A program made the position numbers and the translations under genes. A model generated the notes under the pieces. The model was not told the DNA's origin and made no database searches. It saw only the letters and a program-made list of their open reading frames with translations. Positions 1 to 7,343 of a DNA stretch of 9,138 bases are shown here, piece by piece. Positions within the stretch are counted from its first letter, which is position 1; each line of letters opens with the position of its first letter. Origin of the DNA: Rhodospirillaceae bacterium (GTDB taxonomy: Bacteria; Pseudomonadota; Alphaproteobacteria; MPNO01; UBA2964). Location: NCBI GenBank assembly GCA_002724505.1, contig PBOV01000014.1, positions 28,568-37,705 on the forward strand. The letters run 5' to 3'.

Positions 1-71
1 AATTTTACTTGTGTGCTGAGTGCCTCCTTGACCCGCTGCGGGGAGTGAGCGAAAACTAGGCTGTTCAGGTG

Positions 72-148
72 GGGCCCGTAGCTCAACTGGTTAGAGCAGG
101 CCGCTCATAACGGTCTGGTTGCAGGTTCGAGTCCTGCCGGGCCCACCA
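72..148 (+). tRNA. tRNA with CAT anticodon, probably tRNA-Ile2 (lysidine type)
   Basis: The full cloverleaf can be folded by eye. The acceptor stem GGGCCCG (72-78) pairs with CGGGCCC (138-144), followed by discriminator A145 and an encoded CCA (146-148). The D stem is GCTC/GAGC (81-84/94-97). The anticodon stem GGCCG/CGGTC (99-103/111-115) has one G-U pair and encloses the loop CTCATAA, anticodon CAT at 106-108. The T stem GCAGG/CCTGC (121-125/133-137) encloses TTCGAGT. CAT can mean elongator Met, initiator Met or Ile2. An initiator is unlikely because the first acceptor pair is a matched G-C. The body, with its GC-rich anticodon stem, resembles the alphaproteobacterial Ile2 tRNA that is converted by TilS, rather than the elongator Met I remember. 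That choice is from memory and less sure than the tRNA call itself. Confidence 0.93.
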
Positions 149-210
149 TTAATCCCATTTTATCGCTACTGTAAAACCACCCTTATTTGGACCGCTTATG
201 CCTGATTGAT

Positions 211-236
211 TGAAGCCCTGGCAGTTATGGGCTTTG
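211..236 (+). other. Hairpin downstream of the tRNA, possible weak terminator
   Basis: Positions 211-218 (TGAAGCCC) pair with 229-236 (GGGCTTTG) as six Watson-Crick pairs plus two G-U pairs at the base, around a 10-base loop. It lies 62 bases after the tRNA and could end its transcript, but no run of T follows, so it is not a canonical intrinsic terminator. The rest of the 149-333 gap holds the leader of the next gene. The best promoter-like pair there, TTCATC (243-248) and TATTAC (267-272), is poor. Confidence 0.25.
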
Positions 237-333
237 TAATTCCGTTCATCGATTTGGTTTCACTCTCGTATTACCTCTTCTCTAAAGGAAATAAATTCTC
301 CACTATGTTGCTCTACGGAGTCTGTGATCGGGA

Positions 334-2664
334 ATGACAATAAAGAATCAAAATTTTTTGGGTAGTGAAGCCACTCGGAACGCCTATATCGGGAGCCCTA
401 TTAAACGACTTGAAGACCCCCATCTTTTGATAGGAAGGGGTAAATTTGTCGACGATATTGCGCGCGAGAATTTACTGCACGCAGTTATGTTAAGAAGCCC
501 TATTGCTCACGGTTTTATAAAGGCGATAGATACCACAGCGGCAAATAAAATGCCCGGTATCCATTCCGTGATAACGGCCGCGGATTTAGGCGATAACATT
601 CCCCTTGTGCCTTTGCGGCTTATGCCAATGGAAGAGTTGGAGTTGCTTGGCCAGCCAGTTATAGCTCAAAAAAAGGTTCGATATGTCGGCGAGGTTTTAG
701 CCGTGGTTCTCGCGGAAAATCCAGCCCGCGCAGAAGATGCTCTGTCAGCGATAAACGTTGATATTGAAGTGCTGGAAGCGGTCTCAAACTGCAACGATGC
801 TAATTCAGGTAGATCGCTGTTATTTGCAAACTGGAATAATAATAAAGCGATTACCTACAGAGCGACTAGGGGCGATATCTCGCCGGCATTCGAGACATCT
901 GATTACGTTCGTAGGGAACACCTTTCTACACAGCGCCAACTGGCCCACCCGATGGAGCCCCGGGGAATCCTTGCTGATTGGAATGAAAATGATGATCATC
1001 TGACGGTAGAGGGAGCTGCAAAGGTACCCTTCGCTAACCGCAAAATACTTGCGAAAATGATGGGGCTATCTGAAAACTCGATCGATATGATTGAGAGTGA
1101 TGTCGGCGGCGGGTTTGGAGCCCGCGGCGAATTTTTTGCTGAAGATTTCTTAATTCCTTTCGCGGCGAGATTGACCGGGAACCCAGTAAAATGGATTGAA
1201 GATCGCCGTGACCATCTCCTGACTACAGGACACGCTCGTGAGATGAGTTGCGAAATTGAGATTTCCTGTAAAGCGGATGGAACGATCCTTGGTCTGCGGG
1301 GTGAGGTTTGGGTAGATGCGGGAGCGTATTATCGGACCAATGGTACCATTAGTCCGAGGAACGTTGCTCAATTTATGTCCGGCCCATATCGAATTCCAAA
1401 TATTGATATTCAGTCGCATGCGATGCTGACTAATAAGGCACCTATTGGAACATATCGAGGGCCAGGCCGTTTTGAAGCTGACTATTTCCGTGAGAGACTT
1501 TTCGATATCGTCGCCGGTGATCTTGGTATCGACCAAGTGGAGTTTCGTCGCCGAAATTTGGTAGTGGAACCGGAGATGCCATATCCGATTGCTACTATTA
1601 AACCAGTGGAACGAGAGGAAAAATTTGATAGTGGTGACTATCTTATGACCCTTGATCATTGCCTAGAAAAGTTTAATTGGTCGATAAAAGAAAAATTGCA
1701 GGGTCAGCTGGTCGATGGCGTTTATCATGGGCTTGCTGTTGGATGTTTTATTGAAGGTGGTGCGGCCGGCCCTAGCGAAGATGCAAAGGTCGCGCTGCAA
1801 GCCGATAATTCTGTCCATGTTTTTGTAGGGTCAACCGCCGTTGGTCAGGGTGTGATGACAGCTTTGACACAAATTGCCGCCGATGCAATGGAAATACCTA
1901 TCGAGCAGGTAAAGTTATTTCATGGCTCAACAATCTATGTGAAGGAAGGTTTTGGATCCTATCACTCACGCTCTACGGTTATGGGTGGGTCCGCTATTAT
2001 CAAGGCGATAAAAAGGTTGCGGGAGTGCATCGGTCAAGCGGCAGCGGTTCGGTTTGGTTGTTTGGCCGAGGAGGTTGAAATTTCCGATGGTGCTGTAAAA
2101 GCGGGAGATGGCCGTTCTATTAGCTTAGGAGAATTGGCTAATGATGTCCCGGAGATAGAAGAAACCTTCCACAATCATAAACACACCTACGCCTACGGTT
2201 CAGCAGCCGCTCATGTGACCGTAGACCCGAATACGGGAAATGTCGAGTTGCTTGATATGTTGATGGTTGAGGATGTAGGGCGAATAGTGAACCCACTAAC
2301 TCTGCACGGACAAGCTATTGGCGCAATGGTTCAGGGGCTCGGTGGGGCGTTTCTCGAGCACATGATATATGATGAAAATGCGCAGGTTGTTACGGGAACG
2401 CTGGCTGATTATTTATTGCCACAATCGTCAAATTTCCCCAACATTCGAGCAATTATGCTTGGGGAGAAAAAATCGCCTATAAATCCTCTTGGGGTAAAGG
2501 GTGGCGGTGAAGGGGGTATACTACCTTGTGGTGGTTTAATGGCTAATGCAGTCGCATCGGCTCTTTCCTCATATGGTATTCAACCAAATCAACTGCCATT
2601 GTCGCCAGCGTATATCTGGGGTCTGATTAATATGAGATCCGCTGATTTAGAAACAAAGGATTAG
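334..2664 (+). CDS. Xanthine dehydrogenase family molybdopterin-binding (large) subunit, CoxL-like
   Basis: This 776-residue protein has the length and order of a Mo-hydroxylase large subunit. The N-terminus (IGSPIKRLEDP at 19-29, GRGKFVDDI at 34-42) is the usual start of the aldehyde oxidase/xanthine dehydrogenase a/b hammerhead domain. The Mo-cofactor domain shows GGGFGAR (258-264), GTYRGPGR (372-379), a GQG loop (504-506) and GVKGGGEGG (720-728), whose Glu726 is at the position of the family's catalytic glutamate. TYRGPGR fits the form II/aldehyde oxidase group and not true CO dehydrogenase, which has a Cys in that loop. The family hydroxylates aldehydes or N-heterocycles with water as the oxygen source. 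The substrate here is unknown. Partner genes for the FAD and [2Fe-2S] subunits would normally be adjacent; the upstream neighbour is a tRNA and none follows. The ATG at 334 is chosen because the family N-terminus begins soon after it. Its Shine-Dalgarno is poor (GGAG at 317-320, 13 bases away). Confidence 0.93.
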   Translation: MTIKNQNFLGSEATRNAYIGSPIKRLEDPHLLIGRGKFVDDIARENLLHAVMLRSPIAHGFIKAIDTTAANKMPGIHSVITAADLGDNIPLVPLRLMPMEELELLGQPVIAQKKVRYVGEVLAVVLAENPARAEDALSAINVDIEVLEAVSNCNDANSGRSLLFANWNNNKAITYRATRGDISPAFETSDYVRREHLSTQRQLAHPMEPRGILADWNENDDHLTVEGAAKVPFANRKILAKMMGLSENSIDMIESDVGGGFGARGEFFAEDFLIPFAARLTGNPVKWIEDRRDHLLTTGHAREMSCEIEISCKADGTILGLRGEVWVDAGAYYRTNGTISPRNVAQFMSGPYRIPNIDIQSHAMLTNKAPIGTYRGPGRFEADYFRERLFDIVAGDLGIDQVEFRRRNLVVEPEMPYPIATIKPVEREEKFDSGDYLMTLDHCLEKFNWSIKEKLQGQLVDGVYHGLAVGCFIEGGAAGPSEDAKVALQADNSVHVFVGSTAVGQGVMTALTQIAADAMEIPIEQVKLFHGSTIYVKEGFGSYHSRSTVMGGSAIIKAIKRLRECIGQAAAVRFGCLAEEVEISDGAVKAGDGRSISLGELANDVPEIEETFHNHKHTYAYGSAAAHVTVDPNTGNVELLDMLMVEDVGRIVNPLTLHGQAIGAMVQGLGGAFLEHMIYDENAQVVTGTLADYLLPQSSNFPNIRAIMLGEKKSPINPLGVKGGGEGGILPCGGLMANAVASALSSYGIQPNQLPLSPAYIWGLINMRSADLETKD

Positions 2665-2669
2665 GAGGT
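2663..2669 (+). promoter_or_regulatory. Ribosome binding site overlapping the upstream stop codon
   Basis: AGGAGGT is a near-perfect Shine-Dalgarno four bases before the ATG at 2674. Its first two bases are the last two of the TAG stop of the Mo-subunit gene. This fixes the start of the monooxygenase and suggests that the two genes share a transcript and are translationally coupled. Confidence 0.85.
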
Positions 2670-2673
2670 AGCG

Positions 2674-4002
2674 ATGTCCGAGCGTGAAACAATCCATTTG
2701 GCTGCCGATCTTTCTTTCCTCCACACAGATTTTTTGTGGAGGATGTCGGGTTCGTGGGTCGATTATCCCTATTATAGTACCTCAGAGTTTTATGAGAATA
2801 TCGCAAAAATTGCTGAGTGCGGAAGGTTTGATTTATTATTTTTCGGTGACACTGGCGGTACCTCCGAAGACTACGGCGGGAACCACGATGCGGTTGTGCG
2901 AAATGGGGTAAAGTGGCCGCGCCACGATATGACAGCCATGATCCCTATCTTAGCGCGCGTTACCGAGGGAGTTGGGTATGCTCTCACCATGTCGACGACC
3001 TACCACCATCCGTTCCATTGTGCGAGAACTTTTAACGCGTTGGATCATGTCACCCGGGGACGGATCGCTTGGAATGCTGTAACTTCGGCTTATAAGGGTG
3101 AGGCGGCGAACTGGGGCTTTGACGTGATGATGGAACACGGCGAGCGTTACCGTCGGGCTCAAGAATTTTTGAAAGTGGCCTGCGCGCTCTGGGATAGCGT
3201 GGAACCGGACGCGCTTGTAATGGACCGTGAGAGTGGAGTATTTGCCGACCCAGAAAAAGTTCATCGCATCGATTTCAAGGGCGATTATTTTAACGTGCGG
3301 GGTCCGTTGCCAGCATTGCCTTCACCCCAGCAACGCCCCCTTATTATTCAAGCTGGACAATCTGGACCTGGCATGGATCTTGCTGCGACTTATGCGGATC
3401 TGCAGTTCAGCACCAGACGAACAGTCGAAAGTATGAAACAACATCGAAAAGCTCTCGATGAAAAACTTCTATCTTTTGGTCGGCAGCCCCGTGATCTGGG
3501 AATTCTCTGGTCGGTACGTGTTCAAGTTGCCGAATCTAAATCAGAAGCAAGGGCTAAAGAGCAGGCATTTCTGGATTCAATTCCCCCTGAAGGAGGGCTA
3601 ATAGAGATGTCTCAGTGGTTTGGGGTTGATTTTTCTACAGCTGAACTAGACATGACATTGGCGGATTTTGCCGACCAGGTAAAAGCGGTGAATGGAAACC
3701 TCGGCACATTTGAGGAAATCGTGAAAACCACTGAGCCCAATATGACTGTTCGTGAGTTAGGTCGAGATTACATGACTAAAAGAATTATGACCGCGGAGGG
3801 TACGCCGAAGGAGATCGTCGACAAATTGGAAATGATGCATTACGAGACTGGCGCGAATGGTGGCTTTATTTTGGGGCGTGGATTCCATGCAACGGATAAC
3901 ATCAAAGAATTTGTTGAGCATGTTGTCCCAGAGTTGCAGCGACGCGGGCTTTCGAAGAAAGAATATAGCGGTTCCACAATGCGCGAAAATTTCAATGATT
4001 GA
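2674..4002 (+). CDS. FMN-dependent monooxygenase, NtaA/SnaA/DszA class (luciferase-like fold)
   Basis: The 442-residue length is typical of the large component of two-component flavin monooxygenases such as nitrilotriacetate monooxygenase NtaA, DszA and SnaA. These use reduced FMN from a separate reductase to attack C-N or C-S bonds or to oxidise rings. Visible signatures are FDLLFFGDTGG (52-62), TRGRIAWNAVTS (127-138), HGERYRRA (155-162), FKGDYFNVRGPL (201-212) and QAGQSGPGMDLAATYAD (226-242), in the order expected for this class. The start has a strong ribosome binding site, nine bases after the previous gene ends. No flavin reductase gene is in the window, so one must be supplied elsewhere. 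Pairing with a Mo-hydroxylase subunit suggests two oxidative steps on one substrate, but the substrate cannot be read from the sequence. The class assignment is firm; NtaA, DszA or any other specific name would be a guess. Confidence 0.93.
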   Translation: MSERETIHLAADLSFLHTDFLWRMSGSWVDYPYYSTSEFYENIAKIAECGRFDLLFFGDTGGTSEDYGGNHDAVVRNGVKWPRHDMTAMIPILARVTEGVGYALTMSTTYHHPFHCARTFNALDHVTRGRIAWNAVTSAYKGEAANWGFDVMMEHGERYRRAQEFLKVACALWDSVEPDALVMDRESGVFADPEKVHRIDFKGDYFNVRGPLPALPSPQQRPLIIQAGQSGPGMDLAATYADLQFSTRRTVESMKQHRKALDEKLLSFGRQPRDLGILWSVRVQVAESKSEARAKEQAFLDSIPPEGGLIEMSQWFGVDFSTAELDMTLADFADQVKAVNGNLGTFEEIVKTTEPNMTVRELGRDYMTKRIMTAEGTPKEIVDKLEMMHYETGANGGFILGRGFHATDNIKEFVEHVVPELQRRGLSKKEYSGSTMRENFND

Positions 4003-4011
4003 GGAAGTTAG

Positions 4012-4061
4012 GTGGCCAAGACCAAGAGGCCAATTTAGTGGCCACATGCTTTCTCTAAAGC
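4012..4061. other. Inverted repeats in the convergent gap between two operons
   Basis: The gap 4003-4098 lies between the 3' ends of the plus-strand monooxygenase and the minus-strand CMD-like gene. GTGGCCA (4012-4018) is repeated inverted as TGGCCAC (4039-4045). A further GGCCA at 4028-4032 could pair with TGGCC at 4013-4017 instead. A separate hairpin GCTTT-CTCT-AAAGC occupies 4048-4061. None is directly followed by a T run on either strand. The region may terminate both transcripts, but this is not shown. Confidence 0.35.
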
Positions 4062-4098
4062 CATACCGACGAAAACACTTTATACTATTTTATTGAGC

Positions 4099-4647
4099 CT
4101 AGGTGTTGAGGGTCGAAACTGGGTTTTCGGGAGGAATACAACCAACAACATTAGCCATCATTGCTGTTGTGCAGAAATGACCAATTGTATGAACAATCGT
4201 AATGATTTTCTTGTTGCCCAGCACAGTCTCAGCGGTCCGAAATCCCTTGTATGACAAATTGCCAGTTTCGAGAAGCTCTTTGGCTACCGCGTAAACCGCG
4301 GCATCATCCTCGTCATTAAACTGGGGTTGAATACCATCATTTATAGCCTCAATAATTTCTTTCGACAGACCGGCACTCAAAGCTGTTTTGGACTGCGCAC
4401 TCCACGGGTAGGAGGCATTCCAGTGTTTTACGGTCAGCAACGAAACAATTCTCACCTGTACATTGGTTATCGGGCAATCGAGAAGGAATGAACTTGAGAC
4501 ATTATGGAGGTCCCATACCGGACCTGAATAGGCATATCCGATTGCAGGCCCAAAGCCGACCCGTCCATTATCGCCAACAATACGATCATAAATCCGGCCT
4601 TGGTCTTCATCCATTTCTTTGCGACTGAGTGGAGCTATTCTAGTCAT
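4099..4647 (-). CDS. Divergent carboxymuconolactone decarboxylase / AhpD-fold family protein
   Basis: The 182-residue, mostly helical protein matches the layout of the larger single-domain CMD family proteins. It has an early helix (DEDQGRIYDRIV, 13-24), a helix with VRIVSLLTVKHWNASYPWSAQSKTALSAGLS (65-95), then EEIIEAI-like and AVYAVAKELLETG (117-129) segments, and a final hydrophobic helix (152-168). Members include gamma-carboxymuconolactone decarboxylase and AhpD peroxidases. This one has no CxxC redox pair, and the His expected after W82 (WxxH) is Gln85, so neither peroxidase nor classical decarboxylase chemistry is assured. It is the last gene of the minus-strand unit, 28 bases after the Rieske ferredoxin. 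The ATG has AGGAA (4656-4660) eight bases upstream. The fold call is good; the function is unknown. Confidence 0.82.
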   Translation of the reverse strand: MTRIAPLSRKEMDEDQGRIYDRIVGDNGRVGFGPAIGYAYSGPVWDLHNVSSSFLLDCPITNVQVRIVSLLTVKHWNASYPWSAQSKTALSAGLSKEIIEAINDGIQPQFNDEDDAAVYAVAKELLETGNLSYKGFRTAETVLGNKKIITIVHTIGHFCTTAMMANVVGCIPPENPVSTLNT

Positions 4648-4675
4648 TGATTCATTTCCTATTGATTCTATTCAG

Positions 4676-5011
4676 TTATTCGGTGCTTGAGCTTTGTGGA
4701 ACCTTGATCACTACATCTTCTGGGTCAAAGACCACCTTAAAAGTGCGGGCGGGGACCATGCAGGGTGGGGCGGTGACTTCGCCATTTCGAACATCAAAAC
4801 AACCCGCATGAAAATCACATTCAATAATATATTCATCCAAATACCCTTGAGATAGAGAGCCGGGGCCATGAGTGCAGAGATCATCAAGCACGAAGAACTC
4901 TCCGTTAACCTGAAAAACAGCTAGAGAGAATTCGCCCTTTTCAACTTTAAAGCCCCCATCTTTTGGGACGTCGGACTTCTTGCACAAATTCATGATAACG
5001 GAATCTGTCAT
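4676..5011 (-). CDS. Rieske [2Fe-2S] ferredoxin
   Basis: This small soluble protein of 111 residues carries a complete Rieske cluster motif. C46-T-H48 is followed, after 16 residues, by C65-D-F-H68, then the usual FDVRNGEV turn (72-79) and APPC (81-84). Two Cys and two His bind the [2Fe-2S] cluster. The length and lack of a membrane anchor match the ferredoxins that pass electrons to aromatic-ring dioxygenases or related oxygenases, and not cytochrome bc1 subunits. The usual Gly after the second His is Ala69. No terminal oxygenase or reductase is in the window. It sits 84 bases downstream of the GTPase gene, a gap long enough for its own promoter, although none is obvious. The Shine-Dalgarno for the ATG at 5011 is weak. 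Met7 is an alternative start but is no better supported. Confidence 0.92.
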   Translation of the reverse strand: MTDSVIMNLCKKSDVPKDGGFKVEKGEFSLAVFQVNGEFFVLDDLCTHGPGSLSQGYLDEYIIECDFHAGCFDVRNGEVTAPPCMVPARTFKVVFDPEDVVIKVPQSSSTE

Positions 5012-5095
5012 AATAGTCTTAAATCAACCTAATTTGGATAAAGATATTTAGAGATAACTTTTTAATTCTCTTCTCATTTGCGCGCTAAAGTCTAA

Positions 5096-6091
5096 TTAGG
5101 CGGCCACCTCCAGGCTGCAGCTTAGAAACCCAGTTCGGAGTTCATCAAGATTGAGCCTCCGCCCAATAAAAACCAATTTTGATTGCCGAAGGTTGGAATT
5201 CCAATTACCAAAGAAATCCCCTTCCAGCATCATATTTACAGCTTGCAGGATGAGTTTCCGATCGTCATTTTTAATCGACATGACGCCTTTGGTTCTGAGT
5301 ATATCACTGCCTCTACGCGACAGTAATTCACGTAACCATTCTTCAAGCCTTTCGGAATCGAGAGGAGTGTCGCAGGTGAGTGATATACTGGTGATATCGT
5401 TGTGGTCGATATGATTATCATGACTATGCTCCTCAAGTTGAGGAGATAACTGGTCTTCTATCCGATTGAGATCAAATTTACATTGGTTCAATACAGATGT
5501 GACCGGTATATTAGCGCGATTGGTACAAGTAATTGGGGCAAACGGATTAATTTTCTTTAGCTGCATCTCGAGATCATTGATAGATACAGAAGCGTCATTG
5601 ACTTTGTTTAAAACGATATGATCGCTGAAAACAATCTGATCTGCTACATCTTTATTTTTTTCCAGTTGGCTGAGTACATGTACGGCGTCGACAACGCATA
5701 ACACGGAATCTAAATAACATTGGGCGCCGATGACCTTGTCAATTACCATCGTCTGGATAATTGGGCTTGGATTGGCTAGCCCGGTTGTCTCAATAATTAT
5801 GCCATCGAGGTTTCGTTTTTCTAATAGTAAAGAACGTATCGTTCGAATTAGGTCGCCGCGAATAACACAGCAGATACATCCACTATTAAGTTCGATCAAT
5901 TCTTCGTCGCCAGTCTTTATAAGATCAGCATCGATTCCGATATCACCGAATTCATTTACAATTACCGCATATTGTTGTCCAGCGACGTCTGATAAAATTC
6001 GATTCAGCAGTGTCGTCTTTCCTGCCCCAAGAAATCCGGTTAGGACGGTGACGGGGATTCTTCCGGCCGATACGCTAGTTTCCAAGGGCAC
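5096..6091 (-). CDS. COG0523/CobW-type G3E GTPase, putative metal chaperone
   Basis: The 331-residue protein has a Walker A loop GFLGAGKTT (19-27), NEFGDIGID (46-54), the family's metal-binding CxCC motif as C72-I-C74-C75, ETTGL (101-105) and a CobW C-terminal domain (about 235-326, with VFIGRRLN at 307-314). COG0523 proteins use GTP to insert or supply Zn, Co, Fe or other metals to client proteins. A His/Asp-rich linker (222-232, HSHDNHIDHND) joins the two domains and is a likely extra metal site. The base-recognition motif NKxD reads N162-K-V-N165 followed by D166, a departure from the consensus. The start is a GTG at 6091, three bases after the TAA of the dehydrogenase gene and in the same frame, with no clear Shine-Dalgarno, so translational coupling is likely. 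Beside it are a Zn-type dehydrogenase and an iron-sulfur protein; the dehydrogenase is the more plausible client, by position only. Confidence 0.94.
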   Translation of the reverse strand: MPLETSVSAGRIPVTVLTGFLGAGKTTLLNRILSDVAGQQYAVIVNEFGDIGIDADLIKTGDEELIELNSGCICCVIRGDLIRTIRSLLLEKRNLDGIIIETTGLANPSPIIQTMVIDKVIGAQCYLDSVLCVVDAVHVLSQLEKNKDVADQIVFSDHIVLNKVNDASVSINDLEMQLKKINPFAPITCTNRANIPVTSVLNQCKFDLNRIEDQLSPQLEEHSHDNHIDHNDITSISLTCDTPLDSERLEEWLRELLSRRGSDILRTKGVMSIKNDDRKLILQAVNMMLEGDFFGNWNSNLRQSKLVFIGRRLNLDELRTGFLSCSLEVAA

Positions 6092-6094
6092 CCG

Positions 6095-7201
6095 TTAGGA
6101 CCATGGCATGAGTGAAACGTGAATAACTTCACCACTGCCACCAACTGCATTAATAGCTTCGTGGGTATCTTTAAGACTAAATTTGTGTGTGGTGATTTGG
6201 TCGATGTCATATCGATCGGTGTTAAGCTGTTTGAGGGCTAGTTCACAACTTTCAAAATTATGGCCTCGAGCGGCTTTGACTGTAATATATTTATTTCCGA
6301 TTTTCCCAAGCGGAAAATTAGGAAAGACTGGTACATCTTCTCCTTGAATTTGTAGGGTGCCCCCCTTGCGTTTCATCGCCTCAACTCCAAGTAGGATAGG
6401 AATAGTACCGGCACCTGCAGTGCAATCTAGCGATACATCAACTCCCTCCCCTCCAGTGACTTCCATGATTTTTTCAAGTGGGTCTTCTTCCTCCACGTTG
6501 ATTACGACATCCGCCCCAAGGGTTTTGGCGACTTTCAAACGTTTAGTATCTTTGTTTGTTCCCGTAACTATTATTAAAGATGCTCCGGCAGTTTTAGATG
6601 CAATTGTATTGCAAAGTCCCTGCTGCCCAGGGCCCTGAATAAGGACGCGGCTGTCATAGCCGACACCACAATCAAATAATGCCCATTGAACCCCATTGGC
6701 CATGGGAGTGACGACCCCAGCGTGTTCGGCGGACAAGCCATCAGGTATTTTGTGAAGCACCGAATTCCAGGGTAGGTACATGTACTCAGCAAAGCCGCCA
6801 AAAAGATGAGGCGCGCGTTCTGCAAGTGTGTAGCCAAAACGGAGGCCTTCCGGAAATTTACGCCAATCGGTATACATGCAGAGGCGGTATTCGCCTTTGT
6901 GGCACCATTCACAATCCATGCAACCGACGTAATGCTCGGCAAAAACCATATCGCCTTCTTTAAGGCCACGACGTTCCTGAAATATTTTTCCGGCTTTTGC
7001 TATATAACCAATATTTTCGTGGCCCATTATCACGGGCCCCTCAAAGGGAGGCTTTGAATAAAATTTTACATCTGTGCCGCAAATACCCGCCACCTCCACT
7101 TTTAGTAGGGCCGCCTCTGGCGGGATATCCGGCATATCGTATTCTCGGAATTCTGTTACTTGAGGCGCAATGCGAACGGCTGCATTTACTTTTTCAACCA
7201 C
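6095..7201 (-). CDS. Zinc-dependent medium-chain alcohol (polyol) dehydrogenase
   Basis: This 368-residue MDR-superfamily protein begins with a GroES-like domain. It has catalytic-zinc residues C41 (GICGTD) and H61-E62 (GHE), and the structural-zinc lobe C94, C97, C100 and C108. The nucleotide-binding domain has GPGQQG (190-195), a variant of GxGxxG. In sorbitol-dehydrogenase-like enzymes a Glu stands before the Pro of the EPL motif; here it is Thr165 (TPMANG), so catalytic-zinc coordination may differ. The family interconverts alcohols and aldehydes or ketones with NAD(P). The substrate is not predictable here. It is the first gene of the minus-strand unit. The start is GTG, chosen because AAGGGAG lies eight bases upstream and the family N-terminus follows immediately. 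The stop is followed by only CGG before the GTPase start. Confidence 0.92.
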   Translation of the reverse strand: MVEKVNAAVRIAPQVTEFREYDMPDIPPEAALLKVEVAGICGTDVKFYSKPPFEGPVIMGHENIGYIAKAGKIFQERRGLKEGDMVFAEHYVGCMDCEWCHKGEYRLCMYTDWRKFPEGLRFGYTLAERAPHLFGGFAEYMYLPWNSVLHKIPDGLSAEHAGVVTPMANGVQWALFDCGVGYDSRVLIQGPGQQGLCNTIASKTAGASLIIVTGTNKDTKRLKVAKTLGADVVINVEEEDPLEKIMEVTGGEGVDVSLDCTAGAGTIPILLGVEAMKRKGGTLQIQGEDVPVFPNFPLGKIGNKYITVKAARGHNFESCELALKQLNTDRYDIDQITTHKFSLKDTHEAINAVGGSGEVIHVSLMPWS

Positions 7202-7209
7202 GCTGAAGT

Positions 7210-7216
7210 CTCCCTT
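7210..7216 (-). promoter_or_regulatory. Ribosome binding site for the GTG-started dehydrogenase gene
   Basis: Read on the minus strand this is AAGGGAG, eight bases before the GTG at 7201. It is the main reason for accepting that non-ATG start. Confidence 0.7.
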
Positions 7217-7330
7217 AGGTAAAGTTGACTAAGAACTATCAAAGCGGCAATCTATAGGCAAGATCAGACAATAAATTTGTTGAATTTTCCTATGTGAATT
7301 GCCCTCGAAAGGTTATTTCTGGACAGTTTC
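7217..7330. promoter_or_regulatory. Divergent promoter region
   Basis: The dehydrogenase unit and the small-protein gene start back to back, so promoters for both should lie in this short gap. The sequence is AT-rich. It contains AAATT (7273-7277) and AATTT (7283-7287) as a small inverted repeat over TTGAAT (7280-7285). On the minus strand TTGCCT (7256-7261) is a -35-like hexamer, but no good -10 sits at the right spacing. I could not pick a convincing promoter on either strand. Confidence 0.4.
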
Positions 7331-7343
7331 AGGTAGCGTTTAG

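Noticed and set aside
28..60. TTGACC (28-33) as a tRNA promoter -35 box
   Set aside because: No acceptable -10 hexamer lies at 16-18 bases. The spacing to the nearest AT-rich bases is too long.
72..333. The tRNA 3' end as an integration site for a genomic island covering the catabolic genes
   Set aside because: No integrase gene follows, and I found no second copy of the tRNA 3' end elsewhere in the window, so an attachment-site claim is unsupported.
1150..1659. A 169-codon open frame on the minus strand inside the Mo-subunit gene
   Set aside because: It lies wholly opposite a strongly supported gene, and its translation shows no recognisable domain, so it is an antisense shadow.
334..2664. 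True aerobic CO dehydrogenase (CoxL)
   Set aside because: The active-site loop reads TYRGPGR and lacks the Cys of form I CoxL, and the other Cox subunits are absent.
6574..6969. A 131-codon minus-strand frame inside the alcohol dehydrogenase gene
   Set aside because: It overlaps conserved zinc-binding and Rossmann sequence in another frame and shows no family motif.
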